Below, piece after piece: positions 11,507-23,500 of a stretch of DNA of 64,000 bases (its first letter is position 1; each line of letters begins with the position of its first letter). The DNA is from Pomacea canaliculata (lineage: Eukaryota > Mollusca > Gastropoda > Architaenioglossa > Ampullariidae). The notes beneath the pieces are model-generated. The model ran no database searches. It was given only the letters and a program-made list of their open reading frames with translations, and was not told the DNA's origin. The DNA is taken from assembly GCF_003073045.1 (NCBI RefSeq), contig NC_037592.1, forward strand, positions 20,169,844 through 20,233,843. Direction: 5' to 3'. A program made the position numbers and the translations under genes.

Positions 11507-14500
11507 GTCAGTAATTGTTGTTTGTTCGGCAAGTAATTTACGTATTGGAGCTCTTTCCCAGGATAAAAGTAGTTTGTAAGATGTACTTTGAAGCAAAGGC
11601 CCACACTTTTCATCTGTCTCGGGGATGAATAATGAATGTGGTTTTCATGGGGCAAGTAAAAAGGTTTTCTTGGCAGTTTGTCAAAGCGCACCACGCAAGC
11701 CCACAAACACGTGTACCGATCTCTGTGCATTGGGTAACAACTGTCTTGACACCTCTTGGGTTTCTTGTCATGCTTATATCAATCAGCATGTGTTCTTATT
11801 ATTCCCTTTTAATTATCTTGTGTTCTAATGTAATACTCAATACTCTTGTATTCTCGATACATAAGCCACGTTTTGCACAACCTTCAGTTGAATTAAAAAA
11901 ACAGCAAATCTTTTAAGTCCTCTCAACAAACCTAACAGAGATGTAATTACAAATTGTTCTAAATAGAATTCCGCATACCTCATAGATTGTTTGTTTGTTT
12001 GCTTGCTTGCTTGTCGCTTGCCATTCATTTTCCGAGCAGAACCTATTTTCAGATAGTCTGGCTGTTGTTTTTTACCAGAAGTGTCATCACATATGACCTT
12101 CTCACGTGACATTTGGACAAAGCTCCTCACAAACCACATTGTATCTCTACCGTCTGTTCATTTGGTCTTAAAAGTGAAGTCCGGCCGTCGAGCCGTCCCC
12201 AGTGAAACGGGTTTAGTGTGGCGTCAGCGTAATGCATCCTCAAGATTACTCACCACTTGATCCCTGGGGACAGAGAGCACACAGCACGTGGCATGAAGAT
12301 CTTACTGTGTTGAACAAAACTGAATAAAGTTGTTTGTATTCGGATAATGGAGAATATAGATAAAGGTCATGAGCTTCAAGTGTTACAATAATATAACATT
12401 TCACATTATTTTCCTTCTACTTTACATTCTTACGAAGTGTTGTACAGGGACTGTAAGTGTGGTGACAGCAGATCAATGCCCTCGGGTCCCTCAGATAGTA
12501 AGGTCTCGTCACCATCATTGAAAGTGGGTACTCATTGCTGGGTGGGAAACACAGAGAGAAGTCAAGTGTTACTGAGTGAAACACAGAGAGAAGTCAAGTA
12601 CAGTGTTACTGAGTGCACAGCACTGTCACGACAAGATGTTACTCCAGTCACTGCTGAATTAGTCTCATTTCTTTTTTCTTTGCTGTTTATGATAGCCTGT
12701 AGCACGAAACATGAGTCAAACAAAACTGTTGTTGATCATTGACAAACGTGTAAAATGTTTACAGCGCTCTTAATTGATTGCACACGTGATCTTAATAGTC
12801 ACACACGATCCACAAGATCCGTCTCATGCTCTCCATGTTCACAAACATCCATAACCTTTTTTTCCCTTTCAGTCTGCAACCAGCTTAACAAAGGCGTGTT
12901 CCTGATTATGGGAGGTAGTTCGCCCAAATCGTTTAACGTCATCCAGTCCTTCAGCCACGCCCTGCACGTGCCGTACGTTATTTACACATCCAATCGCAAT
13001 CAGGCGGCCGACGGCTACACGTACGACTTCAGCGTCAGTCCTGCTTACATCGATGCCATTATCGACATCATTAGGTTTTTCCAGTGGAGGAAAATCTACT
13101 ACCTCTTTGATTCTGATGATGGTAAAATTGATTGCGTGCTCATTTGTAACAGATGTAGAAATTATTGCAGGAATGTATACCTTGGGTAGTTTAAGTGTAT
13201 TTGTCAGTGCGAATGATTGAGTGCATGTGCATTCCCATGCCTGCTCGTGTGTCTGTGTGTGTGTACGGACAGTTGTGGACACGTGTAACACTGCACTAAA
13301 GCGTTGGAGTGACATCAACAAACGTCTCCAACGTTTTCTTTGAAAATTGAGTCTCACTGAAGACTGACACGAGGAATGTGCATCTCACGGTCCTCTGACG
13401 TATGGCTGCTGTCGTCAGACTATTCTAACACCGAGTTCTCTCCAGAGGCGTTGACACATGTAGTTAGTGTGACAGTAGACAAATAAATCCCCGGGCAAAG
13501 TACACTTACATTGTGAACAGGGGTTGGGTTGGGTTGGTGGGTTGGTGGGTGGGCTGGTTGTTTGGTGGGTTTGGTTTTTTTTTTTTTTGTTGGTTGGTTC
13601 GTTGGTTGGTTTTCCCATGATGTTAATCCCAAGGGGTCCTCTGTAAGCGATGAATGAGATTTTTGGATTGGGGGAAAGCAGTTTAGAGTAGTGACCTGAC
13701 GTTTCGCTGACGCTGATGTTGCTGATGACAGGCCTGTGGCAGCTCCAGCGTGTGTACGAAGCTTTTCGTGACCCCAAACATCTTCTGCTGGTGGACGCCA
13801 GACGCGTCGGTGACCCCAACCACGTGCACGACCTTCTACGTCGTCTGGACCGCGTCAGCCGCTCGGAGAGAAAGCGCATCGTGCTGAACTTCTCCTCCAC
13901 AGAAGTGTATCAGAAGATTCTCAACCAGGTAGGACCCTCTGTTAACAGATTCGCAGCTAGATAATACATTACACATCTATACTGCCTTAATCATCTGCTA
14001 TCAGCGATGATTTGTAAGGTGGGCTTTAGAAAATGTCCTTCTGCCATCTTTTCTTCAAACGCTTCATTATCCTTTTAGTGGTGAAAAAGCTTCATAGTAT
14101 ACACAAATAGCTGGTGAGGGAGCTTCGGGATACACAAACTGTTGGCGGAACACAGACTTGCAAATAAAAGTGAGAGTATTATGTGGACATTCTCTAATAT
14201 CCTGTTATTTTGTAATCAATGTCATTCCATTCTGTTACCATTAACCAATGTCATACCATTCTATTGCTGATACAAAAATCAACAAAAACAATGAATATAG
14301 AATACTTTATAAAGGACCATCATTGATCTTATCTTTCTCTTAGATTGTCGATGTCGGCATGAACAGAGAGAACTATCATTATCTTCTGGCTGGACCGGTG
14401 AGTGATCAGATCTGATCCAAGGGAAATGTTTTAATCAATGCCATTAAGGTATCCTATTTATCAGAGTTAATGTAACGAATTATCTTGCAGGCAGATTAGC

Positions 14501-17500
14501 ACACGAGCGCCTTTTCGTTTAATATGAGACCCATAAGCTTACAATATGAAAAGTTGAGACCGATGACCTCTTGCGTTTCATCTCTCGCCAGGCTGCCTGG
14601 CCTGCTAAATGAGCGACAAGCGTCAATGACTAGTGAGCTGGATGGCTGCCTGGATGGCTGGGTGATTGACAAACAGTATAGTCGAGCTGGTTGGCTGCCT
14701 GAATGGCTGGGTGATTGACAAAGAGTATAGTTGAGCAGGCTAACACCTACATATTCTCTACCCATGTTTGCTCACGCCTTTTTGCCTTTTGTCTGCAACT
14801 GTTCCTCATGCTTGTTGCTAGGACATTTTAGTCCCGCGTTTCTCATATGATCAAAGTCATCTGACATATAGATAAGAGGGGCCACAACAGCATATAATAA
14901 GTAGGCTTCCAGTATGATAAGTATGCTTGAGACAAAAACCAGACATGGAGAACAAGTAAAAAAAAAACTGAAAGGATGGACAACATAATAGACCAAATTT
15001 TAAAAGCATGTACAGTGAAGGTATCTAAGACAGTCGACATTCGAGCAGCACACAGTAAATTAACTTACAGGGGCATGTCGCCAGGAGGTTTGAATCAGGA
15101 GCACTAACAGAGAGACAGAGAAGGAGTTAGTGGATAAAGAAGCGCTACGTGGTTTGCAGTAGTGCTCACTGAAGAGATGAGTTTTAATACACAAATATTT
15201 GGTGGGTAAGCAGCGAATATCAAAGGGGAGCAAGTTTTGCGGCACAGGGCACTCATACTCTTCATGGTATACAAACATTACTCTGATATTTCAGGCCAAA
15301 GTAAAGAAATGATCCACTTCCTTCAAGAGTCGCGAACAAAATTGTTCAATGAAACCTCCAACGAACTGAATGTTTTGTAAAGACTAGTCTGAATGAGATG
15401 ATACGATTGTTTCCTCTTACAAGAAATAATCTGATGGAATGGCATCACAACAAATTCTTCCTTTCCTACCCCTCTTTCACTTTGTCTCTTTTCATCCTTC
15501 TCAATCTTTTTCTGTCTTTCCGCCCGAAACTTTAGATGCCCAACTTCTTTGACTGCGCAAGAAGACCAAATCCCACAGAGAGACAGAGAGACCTAAAAAC
15601 CCAAACAATTTAACACTTTAGACAAAAAAAATAATCTGTAAATGGTTTTGTAACCTATTTGTTCAAACCAAAAGAAAATGTTTGCAGTTATATTTCGCAT
15701 TAATTTGTTTATTACTGAGCTTAAAACGTTTGAGAGCAACCCTTTCTTTTTTTCTTAGCATACTTGGAAAAAACCTTTTCTTTGCTTTTTTTAATGCTTC
15801 GTGACAGACAACCCTTTATGTATTTCTTTTAGTTCTTGAGGACAGACAGCCCTTTCTCTATTTTTAAATGCTTGGGGACAGACAACATGTTCTATTTGTT
15901 TAGTTCTTGAGGACAGACAACCCTTTCTCTTGCACACGTGAAGTTTAGGGCCCTTGGTTCAAGGAGATTTGTCTAGCAAACATCTGCGAAAGAATGTGGT
16001 CATTTCGTCCTGAATGATTGGAAATCTTTCTAGCAGAATGTTTGCTTTGTTTATTTCTTCAAGCTAACAAAGACATCATTGCAGAAAGCCAAACATCAAG
16101 GAAGTTCTTGCTGTCCCTAAGTGAAGTAATTTATATGATGAATGGAAACAGCTCTGCAAAGCTTCTCTTCGTAGTTGGAAAGTTTGATGACTTGTCCTTT
16201 TGTTCTTTCTCTCTTGTGTGACACTCTGTGTGCCTGTGTGTCGTGCACAGCTGTGACTATCTGTGGCTGACCCTGTGTCCTTTGTTGGGCGCCACACGCT
16301 GTCCTCCAGGTCACCTGCCCGCTACTTGTGGTAAAGGTCAGTCTGGTTTATTGACAGGAGTCTGAGAGGTTCTCTTGTTCTGAGAGGTTCTTCTTGTATT
16401 GTGTGTCACTTCATTTTCTCTGACTCCGTCTGCTTCACGTAGCTGAAGACTGAAGACTCTTTTGCTTCACGAAGGTTAGTTTAGTGTAGCGCGATTATAC
16501 ATAAATGCAAAAAATATATATAATAAAATTGAAAAGCATCGATATGAAATACATTAAACGTTGTAATATAATTTCAAAGTTAATCATAAGCATTTGCAGA
16601 AATATTACGAATTATTTCACCGTGCCATACAGATATTCCATCTGTATGCGAAGCTACAAATAGGTGTTAAAGAGCACAATCTGTCAGTTCTGCTGTCTTT
16701 CTACCCCAACCTCTACAGGTTCTACCTACACATTAAAATGATTTGATATTTGTGATAAATACTATTTCCTTTTTTTTTTTTTTTTTTTTTTTGAAGATTT
16801 ATACAAAGAATTTTGCAAAATATGAGTATATCGGCTGAAATCCAAAAATTACTTCCATTTATGAATTGTTATGGGTGTTTATCGATGTGTACAACTACAA
16901 CTCGTTATTCAAAGAAGTGTGTTCATACATGTTCAGATGAAATCGAGTTTAGGTTCATTGACCTCTATCTCTTGCAACTGCTCAGCGCGAAAAATATCAG
17001 ACGAAAGAGCTTTTTAAATTGTGTGTTGGTGACGAGGTGTTTCCACTCCTGTCATGCTATGTACCCGCCATGGCGTGTCGGCAAGAGAAATACTAGATTG
17101 TAACACTAGAGGGCTCGCCATCACTGCCCACCGACTACATTTTGAACTGACAAAGGTCCACGTCCTGACTCATCTACTCGTCTGTCACTGGGAGGATGTT
17201 GGTGTGGGGGGATGCTGGTAACGGTGACTCCTGACAGTGGCTTGTACCCCAGGAAGCAATTTCCTTCTCCTGCGCGTGTGTGTACAGGAGAAAGCTTTTT
17301 CCTGTCGTAAATAAGAGGCTGAGGCTTTGTAGTTTGTCCAACCAGCTGCTGGCTAAAAGCGAATTAATTATTGATTACGTCGCCAAAAATAAATGATAAC
17401 GACCTCAGCATGTGGGTGAAGGAGAGTTCCGCTGGGTAGCTCACCAGACATTCTTAACGAAGATTTTGCTTTTAAAACGTTTGTTCGTCCTTTTGCTCGC

Positions 17501-20500
17501 TTACAACCTCTTTGTTATTCTTACAACAAACTTGTATTTTAACAACGATTACTTGGGATTCGGGTATAATTGGATTGTGTTTACTCACTGTATTTACTTC
17601 AAGACACAAAATACTTTTTGTCAATAAGGTTGTCACAGTGATGCATTTCAGTTGATTGTTTTAAAGTTGTACGACCTTTAGACTTTGACAACAGCGTAAA
17701 TAATGTGAATAATACGGCATGTGTCCCACCATTACAAATTCCACCGATTTAAACAAGCAGTCTTAATAAATTCATTAATAGTTTTTCTTACACCGCTTGC
17801 TATTGTACGTGTAAATCAACCTCTTAAGTCTCTTCTTAATCTTCTGTTTGTCGTTGTTTTTGTTTTATCTAAATAACCTAATCAGTAAAAGAAAGAGGTA
17901 AGAAACCTATTTGGGGACATGCACACTCACTGACACCTTGTTCACATGAATTTTTTTTATTTCAACATTAAAGACCACAACGATGTATCGATATAAGCAC
18001 AGAAAAGAACAAATGTGCTAATAATTTATTTTCTCTATAAACTATTGAAATTCTGTTATAGTGTTAGTATGTCATAGACAAAGGCGCCTCAGATCAGGTA
18101 CCAACTATTTTTTGTGTATGTCTAACAACCGTTTGAAGCTCCCCAACCTATTTGTCTTGTATTCAAAGGCACTTGTATTCAAAGCACTTACCTTACACTT
18201 AACAGATACTGTAGACTGGATACTGAGTCGGCAGCAGACTATTAATGAGATGGAACCTTACTTACCTTACTTACGATACATAAGGGGGTTAGTGAGATTC
18301 CGAGCCAGCAACTAAGACTACATCACCCAGCCCTGTAAACATATGCCCCATGCAGAGAAAGAACAGCATGCCTGACAGGAGATGTGAACCCAGGACAGTC
18401 AACTGTCACTGTATTGGTGACCGGCGCTAACCGTTGTCACACTGATGACCTGGGAGGCTGCTATCATCGGCGGCTCTCGTCTACTGCACACCAGCGTGTC
18501 GCACCCGGTTATGATTCTAGAGCCGGGCACACAGTACGAATCACATCAAGCCGTTAATTTGCTTTTCAAACTTACTGTCAGAGCACAGATAATAATTTAA
18601 TCTGATAGCACCAGTCTATGTAGTAAAACTGAAGGTAATTTTGTAGATTCTGTGATGAACAGCCCATTGGCTAGGTGAGTCCCCTGTGCGTGTAAGATCT
18701 TTTATTTCACTGCATTTGGAACTCACTTTCCGAAGTGTTATCTGGAACTTGGGGTGGTTAGTGGCCAGTCACTGACACGCCTGTGTGACAATCGGGTGTC
18801 GCTGGTTCGTATCTCAGCTCTGAAATACCTCTTTGGGTGTGAGACCTGTTCACATGGCTAACCCTCTTTGTTTTCTCCAGTCACTTAAGTCTCCTCCACC
18901 CTGTGTGTGTGTGATGTCTACCCTAATAATTGTGCTGGAGTGTGTGTGTGTGTGTGCAAATTAGTGCTGGGTGTTATAAATGGGCTCATTAAATTACCTT
19001 TAACTAACAGAAATGTTAGTTGCAGAGATTGAGGATCAAACTGGGACCCTTACTTCTTCAACGCGTGAAAGAGTTCCACCAATGTGCCCTTTGAATCGCA
19101 CATACTCCACACGCAAAGTTTCTAATGGCAGTCCACCACACAGTATTCATTACAGATCTTCATGACACAATACAAAGTATTTGATCAGCCTGTGCACTTA
19201 TTGTTTAAAGTCTTTGTGTTCGCGAAAACCCGTTTGTAATTTAATTTTACAAAGCCAGCACACCATGACACCAGAGTAAAAAAAGTTTGCGCTTCTGGTT
19301 AATTTAAATATATATAAAACCAAAAATCTCCTTAAAGGACTGTTGCTCGATACGCTATCATACATTATAATCATACTATGATAATGCAGACTAGTACTCA
19401 TGCTAAATAAGCATATTTAGGATTATCTTTGTTGTACACTGTAGCGTAGCAGTTGTGGAAGAAGGGTTGGGTAGATGTAACCTGTTCATAGCTCTAGGGG
19501 TGACATCCCTACATCCACAACCATCTTCTAAAGGCAAAGTATCTTTCCAAGGCCAGAACTGCAGTTCTAATGACCACCGTTTGTAAGTCGAAAGAGGTTC
19601 TCCCTTGGTATGACTTCTCATTTCCTGGCTCTCTCAAATGAACAACCGAGAGTAAACGTTCTTGAGAAGTAAAGGTACCACTGTCCTTGATTGGAAGACG
19701 AACAGCTGAGGGTCAGACGGTCAAAACCTCGGAATACAGATCTGTCTCAGCCACATCGTGTGTATGTGTGTGTATGAGAGAGAGAGAGACAGTTTGGGAA
19801 AGAGTGAAAAAATGTTTGTGTGCGCGCGCTCGCACGTGCAGCAACTGTAACAGTCTAATGCTTCAAAAGCCAAAACAGGTAAACAGTTACAGACGTTAAT
19901 AATGAAACCTCAGAGGCAGGTTTATGAAAGTCGCTGAAGCAGCTTAATGATGTGGGCGAGACGGCGTGTCGCCTGCACCATTGCCCAGTGCAGACGGCGA
20001 CCATGTCCCGTCAGATGGCAGACACGTCCATCATGGCCACGTAATGAGTAAGACGGCAAGCAGGGCTGGCGAGTCGCATCTGGGTGGGTGCGGGATGATT
20101 TAACTCTCGTGTTTACCTGCAGCCACTCAACACTGGCTGCCATTGCTGGGCGACATGATCCATGGCATTAGTCTGCGCACTCATACTCCGGGCTGCTCAA
20201 GTTCCTGCAATTTTGAGGCTGTATAGTATGCTTTCAGATCCCACAATTTGCCGTTTGATAAACATTTTATAAAACAATGTACTGTCTAAGCATATGTTAA
20301 TTTTCAGTAATTATATATATTCTAGCCATTTGAAAAGCATTCAACTAGCTAAATAATTTCCATTAAAAGGTTTTGGGGATTTACTATCGTTTTGTAACCA
20401 TGATGTAACTCCATCTATTTGTTCACTTTTGAAATCATTGACGCTTCGGCTTACTGAATGTTGTCCATATTGACAAGACAATTAATATCAGATTCTGAGG

Positions 20501-23500
20501 CATGTAGTGGTGTCTATAAGCCTGTGATTGGCTTTCATTTTATTTTTTGTTTTGTTCTTTTATTGTTCTTTTTTGATCAATAATAAGTGGTTTTAAATTG
20601 TAAGATATGAAACTATATAATTGGCTAAGCATATAAAATAAAATGTCTAATACTGCTGGAGTTGTGCCATGACACCCGTGACACAGTCTGCCCACCCGCT
20701 AAACTAATGCAGCCTCCCATCTGCTTGCCACCTGCTGCACGTGGTCATAACTCTGCTGTTTTAATAATCCAATGGTTATCACATGGAGAGTAAACACAGT
20801 ATCAAGCTACAATGTGCTTGAATACAATAATTGTCGGCTAAAGACCAGCCAACAAATCGTTCTGAAAAAGTAGGTTCAACGATGGTTTTTTGGCTTGAAG
20901 CTATGACACAATAGGTTACAAATTATGATACTGTACTTTACAAATGTATGCTATGACATTATGCAGAGGTAGTCTATGAGGCTATCCAGTCTTAACAATG
21001 ACCACTCTACAGTTCAAAACCGTGATGACATGAAGAAACTAAGCATCTAAGAAGAAGCATCTAAGGAACTAAACAAATGTAAACTATGACTCGATATAGA
21101 TGTCGATATGAACTACAGGTGTAAACTATGAGAGTATACATCTGAAAACTATGACACTGTACAATGTAAACTATGATACTAAACGCGATATCATTCACTT
21201 GTGAGCTTCAGCTGCTTCTTTGTTATTGTTTCACTTTTGGTTATTTTGACCCAATTTGTGACAAATAATTATGAAATCATTATTTCCACCACACCGAGGC
21301 ACTGTGACATTACTGACTTCATCTCAACAGCTGACTTCCTTTGTTTTCTTCAACAGGACATTGACAAGCTGGAGTTGCGCTCTTTTGAGTACGGAGTGTA
21401 AATGTTACTGGTTTCGGCTACCCCTGGTGGACCACTCACTCCTGCCAGGTTTCAACAGTTCATGACTAGCTCTAGACGAGACAAGAGTGTGTATAACTTA
21501 TCTGTAAGTAGAAACCCGTAAAGAGTGTTTGTTTAGTTTCAATTCCTTCCTTTGCATTGTGTGGTCTGTACATAGACCATTAAATTTAAACAAAGTCTCA
21601 ATAATTTTAGGAACTAATATATCATTGCACATATGTGTGTGAAAATGTGTTCGAACTAGTTGCCTTTGTTATAAATTTCTTTTTGTTCCAACACGTAGCA
21701 TTTCAGTGTCAGTGTTTGTGATAATTAGGTCTTGGCAGACTAGACCAAGTCCTCCTCCTCCTGTCAGTGTGTAAGTAGATGAAGCCTTGATAGTCTTGAG
21801 TATTTTGTTCCCTGTGTGGATGTACAGGCAGATGAACCTTTGGCAGTCTTGAGTATTTTGTTCCCTGTGTGGATGTACAGGCAGATGAAGCCTTGGCGCT
21901 GGACGCCATGCTGGCTGTACTCAGCGGTCTGAACGATCTCCTGGCGGACGAGGAGGGGGTCAAGATCTTCAAAAGCACCTTCCGCCGCCGAGAAATGTAC
22001 AATGTTGACATGAAGGGCATCCAGTGCTGGAACCGCAACATAACTCCCTGGACACACGGACCAGCCATCAAGAGGGCGCTAGAAAAGGTTTGCTTTGTTC
22101 TCTCTAAGCACTGTTTATTATCAACGGTGTCTGAGACTTGGACTTTGTGTTTCTCCCGGTTAGTATAAGCTTTGATTGCCTGCAGTCGTGTAAGCAGATG
22201 TGACTAATGGTGCTGTCAGACTGTTGTCGCCAGAACTTCTGCCTCTAACTGTTGGACCAGCATTTCGTCCGGCGTACGTTGTAAAACATAGGTGTAAATC
22301 TGAGCAAAGTGCTCAGACATCTTGAAATAAGGAACAGAAGTGTAGCAAACATTGATATCCAATAGGGTAACAAATGTAGATACATTTTTAAATGCAATAT
22401 TCTCTGTTTCCTTCACATGTTTGATTAAACTTAGCTCATTGAATTTCGAGTCAAGGCAAATGGCTTTAAGGTTCTCTCTTATCCTTTCTCTCCTTTCCCA
22501 CCCGACCATCGAAGCACCGTTCTACTGTACTTTCTCTCCTCCTCCGGACCATCGAAGCACACTTTTCTCTCTCACACACACACACAAATCGAATGGCAGT
22601 TCTGCTATTCTCTCTCTCTCTCTCACACACACACCCCATTGAAGCAGTTTTTCTCCCCCATTGAAGCGCCGTTTGCTGTGGTTTCTCCCACCCTCGATGT
22701 CTTCTAGCTCTTTATTTATTCTCTTCGTCTTTCTGTTGTCTGGGCTTCTCCTGATTCCCTCCGTCTTTCTGTTCCGTTTATTAGGAAATTTCTTTTGATC
22801 TGAATGAAGCTTGACGTGCATATCGAACACTTGATTAAACTTCTCCTCCTCATGCATTCATTGTATGTTCTCCTAGCTCTCATTTTTTACTTTCTCTTTC
22901 TCCTTCCCCTCGCTCGCTCTCTCACGTTGCCTATGCAGGCTGGTTACAGCCGGGCGTGGCAGTCAGCCATGTTTGTTAACGAGTTCAAGAGAGCAGGTTA
23001 GTCTGAAGGACTTGCAGCTGCAGGTTGGCACTTAATCAGCGGAATGCGAAACGCCTTTAACGGCGCATGAATGGAGAGGAGAATAAAGAATTGATCCTGT
23101 TTGACAAGAAGGGACTGGCTATAGGGCTCTGCAGGATGGCTATAGGGCTCTGCAGGATGGCTATAGGGCTCTGCAGGATGGCTATACTACATCCAATCTA
23201 TCGCCCAGCTTCCGGTAGTCGCAGCCAGGTGAACGCCAATGCTCTCTTTTCATCTCACTTCTGCAAAAACCTTGACAAATAGTTGCTGTTGTTATCGCCT
23301 CCAAAGAAGTAATTTGCTCTAAATTGATGGAAAATGTTCTTTTGTTAATTATTTCACCCACAACGTGGATAAACAGTTTAAAAGGGCAGAGTTTCGTTTC
23401 TTGTTGTGGATATCAAAGTTTGCCATGGCCTAAAAAGGGAAGCATAACAAAGAGCACGTTTTCCAGGACATTAACCATTTGATGTCAAAATGGCAATATC

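Larger units (their letters stand above)
14398..21356 (+). other. 7-kb intron of the glutamate receptor gene, repeat-bearing
   Basis: No coding exon is recognisable here. It contains pyrimidine-rich tracts, a long T run (16772-16792), several tRNA-like SINE sequences between about 18250 and 19000, and a GA/TG simple repeat near 19760. The short ORFs have no family resemblance. Confidence 0.6.

Noticed and set aside
12869..13357. 162-codon minus-strand ORF
   Set aside because: It is antisense to a well-supported glutamate receptor exon.
13415..13900. 161-codon minus-strand ORF
   Set aside because: It is antisense to receptor exon 3 and runs through a GGTT-rich repeat.
22939..22996. Possible extra receptor exon ([20 protein letters not shown])
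   Set aside because: It has acceptor and donor-like flanks, but exons 6 and 7 join perfectly without it and the peptide matches no iGluR segment.
23067..23282. ORF with repeated AIGLCRM
   Set aside because: It is a product of the 21-bp tandem repeat in an intron.
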